A stretch of 64,000 nt of DNA. It comes from Lentimicrobium saccharophilum (GTDB lineage: Bacteria; Bacteroidota; Bacteroidia; Bacteroidales; Lentimicrobiaceae). The notes beneath the pieces were generated by a model. The model was not told where the DNA came from. It worked only from the letters and a program-made list of their open reading frames with translations, and ran no database searches. The first letter of the stretch is position 1; every line of letters begins with the position of its first letter. The DNA lies in contig NZ_DF968182.1 in the NCBI RefSeq assembly GCF_001192835.1, forward strand, positions 1,242,968 through 1,306,967, written 5' to 3'. Below, piece after piece: positions 18,523 through 27,456 of the stretch. Position numbers and translations under genes: made by a program.

Positions 18523-20367
18523 ATGAAAAAGATACGATTTTCTGCATTACTGGTTATGTTTACCTGGATTTCGTTTGCCAGCGGGCAGGATCTGGATTTC
18601 AGGGCCTCTGCCAGAGAAGTTGTTTCCGTCGGTGACCAGTTCCGGCTGATTTATTCCATTAACGGGCAGGCTTCCGGTTTCCGCGCCCCGGTTATCAAAG
18701 ACTTTTCGGTACTTGCCGGCCCAAGCCAATCGACCAGCACCAGCATGCAGATTATCAACAACCAGGTTTCGCGTTCGGTTGAGTATTCATTTACCTACAT
18801 CTTACAGGCCACCAACGAAGGAACCTTTACCATTCCGCCTGCATCCGTCAATGTGGATGGCAAAGCCTATCAATCCAATCCGGTTACCATCAAGGTGGTA
18901 AAGGGCAGCGCACCTGCATCGCCCGGAGCACAGCAGCAGACCCAGCCCCAGGGTGGAGAAATCACCGCAAAAGACCTTTTTGTAAGGGCTTCAGTGAATA
19001 AATCAAACCCTTATCAGGGGGAACAGGTAATTATTACCTACAAAATTTACACCCGTGTTCCGGTTGCTGAATACAGTATAACACGGGCACCGTCCACTGC
19101 CGGATTCTGGTCGCAGGACCTGATCAAAGACAACACAAAACTGAATCAATACCGCGAAACGGTTGACGGCAGCGAATACGTAGTGGCGGAGATTAAAAAA
19201 GAGGCGCTGTTTGCTCAGAAAAGCGGCAATCTCACCATTGAACCTCTTGAAATGGACGTGGTAGCACAGATTCAGCGGAAAGCAAGCCGCAGAGGATTCA
19301 ATGACCCCTTCTTCGACAGCTTCTTCAATGACAGTTTTCTTGGAAGCACATACCAGAATGTAAGGAAAACACTTAGATCCAACCAGCTGAATATCAATGT
19401 ACGACCATTGCCATCGGCAAACAGGCCCAGCGAATTCACCGGAGCTGTCGGAAATTTCAGCATCAGTAGTTCCATCGACCGGGAACAGCTCAAGGCCAAT
19501 GAGGCATTAACTCTTAAATTTACCATAACCGGCAAAGGCAATATCAAACTGGTAGAAAAACCCAATCTGGTTTTCCCAAGCGATTTTGAAGTTTATGATC
19601 CAAGGATTACCGATAATATTGCTGCTTCTCAGGCCGGTGTTTCCGGGTCCCGTACGTTTGAGTACCTGGTTATTCCGCGTAATCCGGGTGATTTCACGAT
19701 AAAGTCTTCCCGTTTTGCCTTTTTCGATATCGAATCAGGAACGTACAAAACGCTGAATTCTCCCGACTTCAGGATAAAAGTTGAAAAAGGAACAGGCAAT
19801 GAAGCAAACGTGGTTGCCGGCAGCTCCAATAAGGAGGACTTTAAATATATCGGCACCGATATAAGATTTATCAAAACAAGTCCTCTGAAACTGAGACCGG
19901 TGAACAGTTATTTTTTAAGTCATCCGTTATTCCCTTTGTGGCTGGCTATTCCTCCGGTGCTGCTTGCGGCATTTATGCTGATCTGGCGGAATGAACTCAG
20001 GAAAAGAAACAACCTGGCACTTATGCGCAACCGGAAGGCTACGCGGGTAGCCAGGAAGCGGCTGAAAGCAGCGGAACATTTCCTGAAGCAAAAAAATCAG
20101 GATGCTTTCTGGGCCGAGGTCTCAAATGCTTTATGGGGTTACATCAGTGATAAATTCAATATCCCCGGATCAACGTTATCGATGGATTCGGTGAATCAGG
20201 CCCTGAAAAACAAAAACGTAAATGAAGACCTGATTACCCAGTTTATTTCTGCGCTTAACAACTGCGAGTTCGCAAGATTCGCACCCGGAGATAAGTCGCA
20301 GGTAATGGACAAACTTTACAGGGAAGCCATTGAGGTAATCACAAACACCGAACAGCATTTAAAATAA
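18523..20367 (+). CDS. batD: BatD family protein
   Basis: 614 residues: a signal peptide (FSALLVMFTWISFASGQ); tandem Ig-like domains (ASAREVVSVGDQFRLIYSIN near 30, ASVNKSNPYQGEQVIITYKI near 155, SSIDREQLKANEALTLKFTI near 315); one transmembrane helix near 475 (LFPLWLAIPPVLLAAFMLI); and a basic cytoplasmic tail that ends with a helical part (DAFWAEVSNALWGYISDKF). This is the BatD/OxaA-associated architecture (BatD domain at 30-300). It starts 54 bp after batC and precedes batE by 25 bp. Confidence 0.92.
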   Translation: MKKIRFSALLVMFTWISFASGQDLDFRASAREVVSVGDQFRLIYSINGQASGFRAPVIKDFSVLAGPSQSTSTSMQIINNQVSRSVEYSFTYILQATNEGTFTIPPASVNVDGKAYQSNPVTIKVVKGSAPASPGAQQQTQPQGGEITAKDLFVRASVNKSNPYQGEQVIITYKIYTRVPVAEYSITRAPSTAGFWSQDLIKDNTKLNQYRETVDGSEYVVAEIKKEALFAQKSGNLTIEPLEMDVVAQIQRKASRRGFNDPFFDSFFNDSFLGSTYQNVRKTLRSNQLNINVRPLPSANRPSEFTGAVGNFSISSSIDREQLKANEALTLKFTITGKGNIKLVEKPNLVFPSDFEVYDPRITDNIAASQAGVSGSRTFEYLVIPRNPGDFTIKSSRFAFFDIESGTYKTLNSPDFRIKVEKGTGNEANVVAGSSNKEDFKYIGTDIRFIKTSPLKLRPVNSYFLSHPLFPLWLAIPPVLLAAFMLIWRNELRKRNNLALMRNRKATRVARKRLKAAEHFLKQKNQDAFWAEVSNALWGYISDKFNIPGSTLSMDSVNQALKNKNVNEDLITQFISALNNCEFARFAPGDKSQVMDKLYREAIEVITNTEQHLK

Positions 20368-20392
20368 AGGCAGTCAACACAAGTTTAACGAC

Positions 20393-21148
20393 ATGAAACT
20401 CAAGACAGCTATCGTTATTGTATTTGCGGGTTTTTACCTCTCGCTTTCAGCCAATCCGCAGGCGGATTATGAGAAAGCCAACAAAGCGTATATGGCCGGG
20501 TTTTATGAGAATGCCATATCCATATACGAAAGAATCCTTGAAAATGGCGTTGCCGCCCCCGATCTCTATTACAACCTTGGAAATGCCTATTTCAAAATTG
20601 ACGATATCCCGTCAGCCATACTGAATTATGAGAGAGCGCTGAAATCGGATCCGGGGAACGAAGATTACCAGTATAATCTCAGGGTGGCGAACAATAAAAT
20701 TGTTGATAAAATAGATGTATTGCCCGAATTGTTCTATATCCGATGGTGGAAAGGTTTAAAACTACTGCTCTCACCTGACGGATGGGCAAAACTGGCTCTG
20801 TTTAGCTTTACCCTCATATTTATTACTGTTGCTGTCTTTCTTCTTTCGAGCCGGATGGGGGCCCGCAAGCTGATTTTTTCATTCGGTCTGTTGCTTCTTC
20901 TGATAAACCTGATTTCCGGAATAATTGCCTGGCAAACATACAGGGATGCCAAAGATCAGAAAACTGCCATCATCTTCACGCCTACCTTGCCGGTAAAAAG
21001 CTCTCCCGACGAAAGCAGCATCGACCTCTTTGTCATTCACGAAGGGCTTAAGGTAACGGTAATTGATAAAATCGGCGAATGGCAGGAGATCAGGATTGCC
21101 AACGGCAGCAAGGGCTGGATAAAGGCCGGCCAAATCAAACCCATATAA
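20393..21148 (+). CDS. batE: BatE, TPR and SH3-like domain protein
   Basis: 251 residues: a signal peptide (IVIVFAGFYLSLSANPQ), two TPR units (ANKAYMAGFYENAISIYERI; LGNAYFKIDDIPSAILNYER), two membrane helices (WAKLALFSFTLIFITVAVFL and FSFGLLLLLINLISGIIAW), and a bacterial SH3-like domain at the end (FVIHEGLKVTVIDKIGEW, GSKGWIKAGQIKPI). This layout is typical of the last gene of the bat operon. The ABC permease gene follows after only 8 bp. Confidence 0.92.
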   Translation: MKLKTAIVIVFAGFYLSLSANPQADYEKANKAYMAGFYENAISIYERILENGVAAPDLYYNLGNAYFKIDDIPSAILNYERALKSDPGNEDYQYNLRVANNKIVDKIDVLPELFYIRWWKGLKLLLSPDGWAKLALFSFTLIFITVAVFLLSSRMGARKLIFSFGLLLLLINLISGIIAWQTYRDAKDQKTAIIFTPTLPVKSSPDESSIDLFVIHEGLKVTVIDKIGEWQEIRIANGSKGWIKAGQIKPI

Positions 21149-21156
21149 TCTGAAAC

Positions 21157-22098
21157 ATGCTGCAGGCCGCAAGCTTCATTGCAGTTATCCACCTGCGCAG
21201 AACATGGCGTATTATCACTGCGCTCGGACTTTTCAGGACCATCTTCCTTCTGGTGCTGATCGTTTTCGGATTTGTTTCAACATTGAGACCTGGGATGCTT
21301 CCGCTGCAGGCTGCACTGATTCTATCGCTGATTGCACAGGCACATCTCACCCGGAAAGACCATAATTTACTGATGAGCCTTTCTTTAAACAGACCGGCCT
21401 TTTTCATCATAATATACAGCCTGATGGCCGGACCGTTTTTATTGCTGTATCTCTTTCTCCGGGATTTTAATGCATTTCTTATGCTTGCCGGTGGATTGTG
21501 TCTTATTTCGCTCTACAACAAACCTGTGAAGTTCAGAAAAAGAAAACTATATCTTTCCTTTCCCTTTATTCCTGTTGATGCCTGGGAATGGCGCGCCGGG
21601 CTGAAAAATTCATGGTTCATTATTTTGCTGTCATGGCTGATTCTGTTGATCTTCTATCGTCAGGATTTCCTTTTCCCGGGGAGTATCATATTATTCTCAC
21701 TGCTGGCCGCGGGCTTCCAGATGAATCATGAAAGCGTGGCAATGGTCAGGGCTCTTGGATTAAGCAGCCGGCAATTTCTGATCAGAAAAATCCTTCTTCA
21801 GCTGATGCTTTTTATGGCCATTTCAGCCCCTTCTATCATTGTCGGCATGATTATTCATCCCGAAGGCAATATCGCTTTGCTGATGGTCACACTGAACAGC
21901 CTGCTGGTTCAGGCATTTGCAGTTACGATTAAATATTCAGGTTACCGGCAGGGGCAGCACACCCAATATCAGATGTCCATCATTTTCATTTTAAATATTG
22001 CATTTGCCATCCCTGTGCTTCTCCCCCTTCCAATGATTATGCTGGCTATTTATCTGCGAAGGGCCGGTTTACAGTTAAAAACAGTATTGTATGCTTAA
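21157..22098 (+). CDS. Polytopic membrane protein, probable ABC exporter permease
   Basis: 313 residues with about eight hydrophobic helices and basic loops, and no soluble domain. I recognise no family motif by eye. Its last 8 bases overlap the start of an ABC ATPase gene, so it is almost certainly the permease half of that transporter. Substrate unknown. Being directly downstream of batE, it may share the Bat transcript. Confidence 0.75.
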   Translation: MLQAASFIAVIHLRRTWRIITALGLFRTIFLLVLIVFGFVSTLRPGMLPLQAALILSLIAQAHLTRKDHNLLMSLSLNRPAFFIIIYSLMAGPFLLLYLFLRDFNAFLMLAGGLCLISLYNKPVKFRKRKLYLSFPFIPVDAWEWRAGLKNSWFIILLSWLILLIFYRQDFLFPGSIILFSLLAAGFQMNHESVAMVRALGLSSRQFLIRKILLQLMLFMAISAPSIIVGMIIHPEGNIALLMVTLNSLLVQAFAVTIKYSGYRQGQHTQYQMSIIFILNIAFAIPVLLPLPMIMLAIYLRRAGLQLKTVLYA

Positions 22099-22774
22099 AC
22101 TGGAAGACCTCTGCTTCAGTTATGAAAAAGCGGTTGTTATAAACCATCTGAACTGGTTACTGGAACCCGGGAAGGTGCATGGACTTGTAGGCATGAACGG
22201 ATCCGGTAAAACCACTCTTTTCAATGTTTTATCCGGGATGCTTGTGCCGCAAGCCGGCTCCGTAATTTTCAACGATCAACCCCTGCACCCTGATAAATGT
22301 GCAATGATGGAGACTTCTCCATTTTTCTATCCTATGATCAGCGGTAAAGAATATCTTGAAATCTTCAGGCTGAAAAATCCCGGCTTTGACATAGCCTTAT
22401 GGAACGGTCTCTTTCACCTTCCTCTGACAGAGGTGGTTGACAATTACTCGACCGGGATGCAGAAAAGACTTGCCCTGCTGGGACTGATCGCTTCGGGCCG
22501 CTTACTGCTGATTCTGGATGAACCCTTCAACGGACTTGATTTTGAAGCAGTAAGAATGGTTCAACAGATCATTCCTGCACTTGCTGACAAAGGTAAAACC
22601 ATTTTACTGAGCTCACATATCCCGGAATCACTGACTTCTGTTTGCCATACCATAAGCTTTATACGGGATGGAAAAATTGATTTCACCCTCCATAAGGATG
22701 AATTCGGAAAACTGCCGGAGCTTATTGATTCTGAAAGCAAAATACCCGGCGACATTCTGCAGAAAATGAACTAA
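22091..22774 (+). CDS. ABC transporter ATP-binding protein
   Basis: 227 residues, a single nucleotide-binding domain with all motifs: Walker A GMNGSGKTTLF (about residue 34), a Q-loop-like region, signature YSTGMQKRLALLG (the STGMQ variant of LSGGQ, as in many exporters), Walker B LLLILDEPFNGLD, and the H-loop LSSHIPES. STGM-type signatures and the small permease suggest an exporter or lipid/peptide efflux pump rather than an importer, and no binding protein is encoded nearby. Confidence 0.9.
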   Translation: MLKLEDLCFSYEKAVVINHLNWLLEPGKVHGLVGMNGSGKTTLFNVLSGMLVPQAGSVIFNDQPLHPDKCAMMETSPFFYPMISGKEYLEIFRLKNPGFDIALWNGLFHLPLTEVVDNYSTGMQKRLALLGLIASGRLLLILDEPFNGLDFEAVRMVQQIIPALADKGKTILLSSHIPESLTSVCHTISFIRDGKIDFTLHKDEFGKLPELIDSESKIPGDILQKMN

Positions 22775-22810
22775 TCAGGTGCATTCACCCGATTCAGGCG
22801 GATTCCCGCT

Positions 22811-22841
22811 ATTGACAACTGCGAAAATATCCTTATATTTA
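22811..22841 (+). promoter_or_regulatory. Candidate promoter of the TonB-domain gene
   Basis: ATTG at 22811-22814 and TATATTTA at 22834-22841 are 19 bp apart; the -7 box matches TAnnTTTG at 7 of 8 positions. It ends 19 bp before the ATG at 22861. Confidence 0.5.
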
Positions 22842-22860
22842 CAAAAAATCCCTTATCCTG

Positions 22861-23664
22861 ATGAAGTGGACCTGGTTCCTGATACTTTGTCTGTTCCCAT
22901 GCTTTATCGCTGTACCTCAGGAATATATACATATTCAACCGGTAGGTGGCAAAGGGCAGCTCCGGCACTTTATTGATCAGGAACTGGTTTATCCTGAAAC
23001 ATGTCTGGCCTCAGGCACTGAAGGCAAAGTAATGATCGCGTTCAAAGCCTCGGAAAAAGGACAAATTAAACTTATCAGGTTTCATCAGAAACTCAGCCCC
23101 GCCTGTGATCGTGAAGCAATGAGAATATTCAGGATGATTGAATGGCATCCCGCGACGAATCTGGGCATCCCCGTCGCAGACTCAGGTATGTTTGAAATGG
23201 AGTTCAACATTAAGAAATACAAGAGATTGTGCAAAAGCCGGGGGTATTCCGGGCATTTCTACCCGTTTGAGCCAACCGACACTTCCGGAATAGTTTATAA
23301 CTACCGCAACCTTGAAACAGCCCCCCACCCCATTTTTACCAACGACAAGATTAACCTGGCCGCTTTTATCGCCGCTAACCTCAGATACCCCGATGCAGCC
23401 ATCAAACAAAACCTGAGCGGAGTTGTTAAGGTTGGTTTTATTGTTGAACCTCACGGAAGGCCATCAAACATTCAGATCCTTAATTCGCTGGGAGCCGGCT
23501 GCAATGAGGAAGCCATCAGAATTGTCAGGTTGATCAAATGGATGCCGGGAACGGTAAACCACTTGGCGGTCAGGACAAGAATGAGTATTTCAATCAACTT
23601 CAGCCTGGAACCGGGTAGCGACGGGAATACAGTACCTAATATCAGATCAAGTTACGGAGGATAA
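22861..23664 (+). CDS. Protein with two TonB C-terminal domains
   Basis: 267 residues. After a short signal or anchor (WFLILCLFPCFIAVP) come two copies of the TonB C-terminal fold: residues about 25-120 (FIDQELVYPETCLASGTEGK, REAMRIFRMIEWHPATN) and about 155-255 (FIAANLRYPDAAIKQNLSG, EEAIRIVRLIKWMPGT). Each has the YP motif, the GxVxVxFxV-type strand and the EAxRIxxxxxWxP motif. There is no Pro-rich spacer between membrane and first domain, so it may not be a standard energiser that reaches outer-membrane receptors. Single-gene unit with its own promoter. Confidence 0.85.
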   Translation: MKWTWFLILCLFPCFIAVPQEYIHIQPVGGKGQLRHFIDQELVYPETCLASGTEGKVMIAFKASEKGQIKLIRFHQKLSPACDREAMRIFRMIEWHPATNLGIPVADSGMFEMEFNIKKYKRLCKSRGYSGHFYPFEPTDTSGIVYNYRNLETAPHPIFTNDKINLAAFIAANLRYPDAAIKQNLSGVVKVGFIVEPHGRPSNIQILNSLGAGCNEEAIRIVRLIKWMPGTVNHLAVRTRMSISINFSLEPGSDGNTVPNIRSSYGG

Positions 23665-23693
23665 AAACCATTAACTAACTAAAAACCAAGACT

Positions 23694-24599
23694 ATGCGAA
23701 AAACATTGTTCTTATTGCTGCCATTGATTTTTTTTATGTCACCGAACTCCTTCTCCCAGAAGGCTGACACTACCGGCATCTGGACCCGGGGAATGAAAGC
23801 TTCCTTTGCCTTTAACCAGGTATCACTTACCAACTGGGCTGCCGGTGGAGAAAACAGCCTGGGCGGAAATTCATTCCTGAATCTTTTTGCCAACCTGAAG
23901 CAGGGCAAGTCTACCTGGGACAACTCTCTCGACCTCGCATACGGTCTTGTTAAACTGGGAGATGCAAAAATCAGGAAAAGCGATGACAAGATTGATTTCG
24001 TTTCGAAATACGGGCATAACGTAATTCATAAGAACCTGTTTCTGAGCGCTAACCTCAGCTTCAAATCTCAGTTTACCGAAGGCTACAATTATCCGAACGA
24101 CTCCGTGATGATCTCCAACTTCATGGCCCCCGGTTACCTGATGCTCGGTCTTGGTATGGACTGGAAACCTTTTCCTTACCTTTCGGTATCCTTTTTGCCG
24201 CTTACCGGAAGGCTTACCTTCGTTACCGACCAGACCTTGTCAGATGCCGGCGCTTATGGGGTTGACCCGGGCAAACATGTCAGACCTGAATTCGGCGCCG
24301 CCTTCAAAGCGGTATTTGATAAAGACCTGGTTGCCAATGTAAACCTCAAAAGCAAGCTAGAGCTTTTCTCTAATTACCTCAACAAACCCCAGAACATCGA
24401 CATTAACTGGGAGGCAATGCTTATGCTGAAGGTAAATAAATTTCTTTCTACCTTTATCGGATTGCAAACCATTTATGACCATGATATCCTGATTGCGGAC
24501 AAAGACGGTAATCTGGCACCCCGCACCCAGTTCAAACAGACTTTTGGCGTCGGACTTACCTATACCGTATCGGGAACACATGCCAACGTAAAACCATAA
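23694..24599 (+). CDS. DUF3078 domain-containing outer-membrane-type protein
   Basis: 301 residues with a signal peptide (LFLLLPLIFFMSPNSFSQK). The sequence after cleavage (WTRGMKASFAFNQVSLTNWA, AAGGENSLGGNSFLNLF, GLVKLGDAKIRKSDDK) is the DUF3078 signature, common and almost restricted to Bacteroidota. Amphipathic strands and the final aromatic-containing strand (TFGVGLTYTVSG) predict a beta-barrel. Function unknown. It begins 29 bp after the TonB-domain gene and is followed by mscL at 42 bp. Confidence 0.88.
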   Translation: MRKTLFLLLPLIFFMSPNSFSQKADTTGIWTRGMKASFAFNQVSLTNWAAGGENSLGGNSFLNLFANLKQGKSTWDNSLDLAYGLVKLGDAKIRKSDDKIDFVSKYGHNVIHKNLFLSANLSFKSQFTEGYNYPNDSVMISNFMAPGYLMLGLGMDWKPFPYLSVSFLPLTGRLTFVTDQTLSDAGAYGVDPGKHVRPEFGAAFKAVFDKDLVANVNLKSKLELFSNYLNKPQNIDINWEAMLMLKVNKFLSTFIGLQTIYDHDILIADKDGNLAPRTQFKQTFGVGLTYTVSGTHANVKP

Positions 24600-24641
24600 C
24601 AAACCCAATAAAACCATCTATTAACCCTTAACACACACAAG

Positions 24642-25058
24642 ATGAAACTTTTAGACGAATTCAAATCATTTGCCATGCGTGGTAATGTTGTTGACATGGC
24701 TGTAGGTATCATTATCGGTGGTGCATTCGGCAAAATTATCTCATCGTTTGTAGCCGATGTGCTGATGCCACCTCTTGGGTTACTGCTGGGCGGCATTGAT
24801 TTCAAGGACATGACTTATGAAATGAAAGCTGCCGTTTTGGAAGGAACCGAGGTGATTACCCCTGCCGTTACAATTAACTACGGGTTGTTTATTCAGAATG
24901 TTGTTGATTTCCTGATCATTGCATTTGCAATATTTATGGCCATCAAAGCAATGAATTCCATGAAGAAAAAGGAAGAAGAAGCACCCGCTGCACCGCCGGC
25001 TCCCACCAAGGATCAGGAACTGCTCTCAGAAATCCGTGATCTGCTCAAAAATAAATAA
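24642..25058 (+). CDS. mscL: Large-conductance mechanosensitive channel MscL
   Basis: 138 residues. Opens with the S1/TM1 signature [20 protein letters not shown] and continues with [20 protein letters not shown], the pore-lining helix, then TM2 ([20 protein letters not shown]) and the C-terminal bundle helix ([15 protein letters not shown]). An Ala/Pro linker (APAAPPAP) joins TM2 to the bundle. It releases osmolytes when membrane tension rises. Length is normal. The region after it is structured and noncoding. Confidence 0.97.
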   Translation: MKLLDEFKSFAMRGNVVDMAVGIIIGGAFGKIISSFVADVLMPPLGLLLGGIDFKDMTYEMKAAVLEGTEVITPAVTINYGLFIQNVVDFLIIAFAIFMAIKAMNSMKKKEEEAPAAPPAPTKDQELLSEIRDLLKNK

Positions 25059-25209
25059 ACCCGTATTAATCATTAGGAAGCCTTGAAGGGCTGAACTGTT
25101 GATTCTAAGAGGGTAATCAAGGTTAAGTGTTTGTTCAGTGCAATACTGATTGTGCTGATTACAAACACTTAATCGTTTAAACATTGCCAAATGCTTAATC
25201 CGGGATAAA
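25054..25209. repeat. Copy B of the dispersed intergenic element, with an inserted hairpin
   Basis: Aligns with 6458-6559 (see that entry). It starts inside the last codons of mscL and runs to GCTTAATCCGGGATAAA at 25193-25209. Compared with copy A it has about 54 extra bases, which coincide with the long hairpin at 25123-25172. Confidence 0.6.
25123..25172 (+). ncRNA. Long hairpin downstream of mscL, candidate structured RNA
   Basis: TTAAGTGTTTGT (25123-25134) and ACAAACACTTAA (25161-25172) pair perfectly over 12 bp. After a 2-nt bulge, TCAGTGCAAT and ATTGTGCTGA extend the stem by ten pairs (two of them G-U) around an ACTG loop. A Rho-independent terminator follows 57 bp later, so a transcript covering both could be a small RNA or a long 3' untranslated region of mscL. 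Confidence 0.45.
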
Positions 25210-25228
25210 CTGCTTCCGATGATTGACC

Positions 25229-25259
25229 AGCCTGCTGAAAAGCAGGCTTATTTTTTTTG
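25229..25259 (+). terminator. Rho-independent terminator after mscL and the intergenic element
   Basis: AGCCTGCT at 25229-25236 and AGCAGGCT at 25241-25248 form a perfect 8-bp stem with a GAAA loop, followed by TTATTTTTTTT. It is 170 bp past the mscL stop. Confidence 0.9.
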
Positions 25260-25340
25260 CGCTGCAACACGCACTGACTTTATAAATCCGGCAATTAATG
25301 ACGACATAATCCTTATACACTCTGATATGTAAGATTTTCT

Positions 25341-25348
25341 TAATTTTG
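25341..25348 (+). promoter_or_regulatory. -7 element of the mscS promoter
   Basis: TAATTTTG matches TAnnTTTG exactly. The transcript would begin near 25355, so the ATG at 25364 is the first usable start; earlier starts in the frame fall inside this element. Confidence 0.55.
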
Positions 25349-25363
25349 TACAAAACACCGGGT

Positions 25364-26257
25364 ATGCAGTTTCTGTCTTTTGATTTTACCACCTTTTCAG
25401 CGTCAAATCATAAATTAATACAGTATATCGTTGTCGCGTTGATCATCGGTTTGGTTGCTGTAATTCTTTCGCGTATTTTGCAGAAACTGATGAAGGTCTA
25501 CTTTGAGCGCTCGAGCAGGGTGCTGAAGGTGGATCCGACAAGGTACAAGTTCCTCAGAAACGCGGTAAGTTTCGTCATTTTTATGCTGGCGGTAACGCTG
25601 ATTTTTTATACAATTCCCGGGTTGCGCACCATTGGCATTACATTATTTGCCGGAGCAGGAATATTTGCCGCAATTATAGGATTTGCATCCCAGGAAGCAT
25701 TTTCAAATATTGTAAGCGGCATCTTTATTGTGATTTTCAAACCTTTCAGGGTCGGCGACAATATTAAAATAGGAGATCTTCACCAGGGAACCGTAGAGGA
25801 TATCACCCTGAGGCATACCATTATCAACAACTTCGAGAATCGCCGGATAATCATCCCGAATACGGTCATCAGCGGGCAAACCATTATCAACTCTACCATT
25901 GAGGATGAAAAGGTGTGCACATTTATTGAATTGGGCATCAGTTACGACGCCGATCTCGAAAAAGCCATTGAAATACTGCGCGATGAAGCTGAAAAGCATC
26001 CCTACTGTATCGACAACCGCAATCAGGAAGACAAAGAAAAAGGTATCCCCAAAGTTGTTGTAAGGGTGCTTGGTTTTGGCGATTCGGCCGTTAACCTGCG
26101 TGCCTATGCCTGGTCAGCCAATTCTGGTGAAGGGTTTGAAATGAAATGTGATATTTTTGAATCGCTTAAAAAAAGGTTCAACGCTCAGGGAATCGAAATC
26201 CCTTACCCGCACAGAACTTTGGTTTTTAAGAATCAGCCCCCTCATTCAATTCCCTGA
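25364..26257 (+). CDS. Small-conductance mechanosensitive channel, MscS family
   Basis: 297 residues. One N-terminal helix (YIVVALIIGLVAVILSRIL), a second (FVIFMLAVTLIFYTIPG), and then the pore-lining TM3 segment rich in Gly and Ala (LFAGAGIFAAIIGFASQEAF), followed by the conserved SNIVSGIFIVIFKPFRVGD and the beta domain (GTVEDITLRHTIINNFENR, IPNTVISGQTIINST). The C-terminal alpha/beta part ends IEIPYPHRTLVF, the usual MscS finish. A tension-gated osmolyte valve of the inner membrane. Followed after 2 bp by corA. Confidence 0.93.
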   Translation: MQFLSFDFTTFSASNHKLIQYIVVALIIGLVAVILSRILQKLMKVYFERSSRVLKVDPTRYKFLRNAVSFVIFMLAVTLIFYTIPGLRTIGITLFAGAGIFAAIIGFASQEAFSNIVSGIFIVIFKPFRVGDNIKIGDLHQGTVEDITLRHTIINNFENRRIIIPNTVISGQTIINSTIEDEKVCTFIELGISYDADLEKAIEILRDEAEKHPYCIDNRNQEDKEKGIPKVVVRVLGFGDSAVNLRAYAWSANSGEGFEMKCDIFESLKKRFNAQGIEIPYPHRTLVFKNQPPHSIP

Positions 26258-26259
26258 AC

Positions 26260-27324
26260 ATGGCTGCAGAAAAAATAAGAAACTACCGCAAGAAAGCTGG
26301 TCTCCCGCCCGGCTCCCTTGTCTATACCGGTTCGGTTGAAAGCGAATCAAAACTGGATCTCTTCAGTTTTGATTCAGAATCAATAGAAAGAATGCAAAGC
26401 GATGATGTTGAACAAATTATCAACGGAATTTCACCGGCCAGAAATTACTGGATCAACATTACCGGCCTGAACAATACAAGCATTATCAGCAAGTTGGGGG
26501 CCCATCACAATATTCATCCGCTGCTGCTTGAAGATATACTCAATACGGAGTCGGTCCCGAAAATTGAAAATACCGGCGATATGCTGTTCATCTGCATGAA
26601 GATGCTCACCTGGGATCAAAAATCTGCAGGTATAGATGCAGAACAGATCAGTTTCATCATAGGAGAAAAGCACCTGTTGTCGTTCCAGGAACGCGAAGGG
26701 GATGTATTTAATCCGGTGAGAGAGCGGCTGCTCAACGGCCTCAGCAAAGCCCGTGAAAAGAGTATCGACTTTCTGGCCTATATTCTGATAGATAAAATTA
26801 TTGACAACTATTTTCTTGTTCTTGAAAAAATCGAAGACCGGATAGAGCAGGCTGAAATGGAGTTGCTGCGGGATACTGACCGCATAACGCCCCTGGAGAT
26901 GATGCGCCTGAAGAAGCAATTGATTCTGCTCAGGAAATATGTTTATCCTTTGCGCGACGAAATCCGTAAACTTCAGCACGACGATTCAAAACTCATTGAC
27001 CGGAAGACGATTAAATATATCAATGACCTTTACGATCATCTGCAAAACATCGTTCAGAACATAGAGGGATTTCGCGATACCATCACCGGATTGATGGAAT
27101 TATATTCTGCCAGCCTGTCGAACCGCATGAACAGCGTAATGAAAACCCTTACGATGATCGGTGCGATTTTTATTCCCCTGACATTCATCGCAGGCATCTA
27201 CGGGATGAATTTTGATTACATGCCCGAACTCACTTATCCATGGGCTTATCCGGCAGTGATGCTGCTGATGCTTGCCCTGGCTTTGGGCATGTTTTTCTAT
27301 ATGAAATCCAGAAAATGGTTTTGA
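26260..27324 (+). CDS. corA: Magnesium/cobalt transporter CorA
   Basis: 354 residues. A long acidic cytoplasmic funnel domain, the extended helix (MNSVMKTLTMIGAIFIPLTF), TM1, the diagnostic IYGMNF signature loop, and TM2 (VMLLMLALALGMFFYMKS) with a basic C-terminus (RKWF). Pentameric channel for Mg2+ (also Co2+ or Ni2+). It starts 2 bp after mscS, so the two are probably co-transcribed. Confidence 0.96.
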   Translation: MAAEKIRNYRKKAGLPPGSLVYTGSVESESKLDLFSFDSESIERMQSDDVEQIINGISPARNYWINITGLNNTSIISKLGAHHNIHPLLLEDILNTESVPKIENTGDMLFICMKMLTWDQKSAGIDAEQISFIIGEKHLLSFQEREGDVFNPVRERLLNGLSKAREKSIDFLAYILIDKIIDNYFLVLEKIEDRIEQAEMELLRDTDRITPLEMMRLKKQLILLRKYVYPLRDEIRKLQHDDSKLIDRKTIKYINDLYDHLQNIVQNIEGFRDTITGLMELYSASLSNRMNSVMKTLTMIGAIFIPLTFIAGIYGMNFDYMPELTYPWAYPAVMLLMLALALGMFFYMKSRKWF

Positions 27325-27405
27325 ATACCCATGAAAAATTCCCGGAAAAACAGACCAATTGAACTAATTCTGTTTTGCAATTTTTAACATCCATCCGGAA
27401 CGATT

Positions 27406-27437
27406 TTTGCAGAAATCGCTGATAATTCGTAATTTTA
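27406..27437 (+). promoter_or_regulatory. Promoter of the gene at 27457
   Basis: TTTG at 27406-27409 and TAATTTTA at 27430-27437 are 20 bp apart; the -7 box matches 7 of 8 consensus positions. Confidence 0.5.
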
Positions 27438-27456
27438 TCCGTCAATTATTCCTGAT

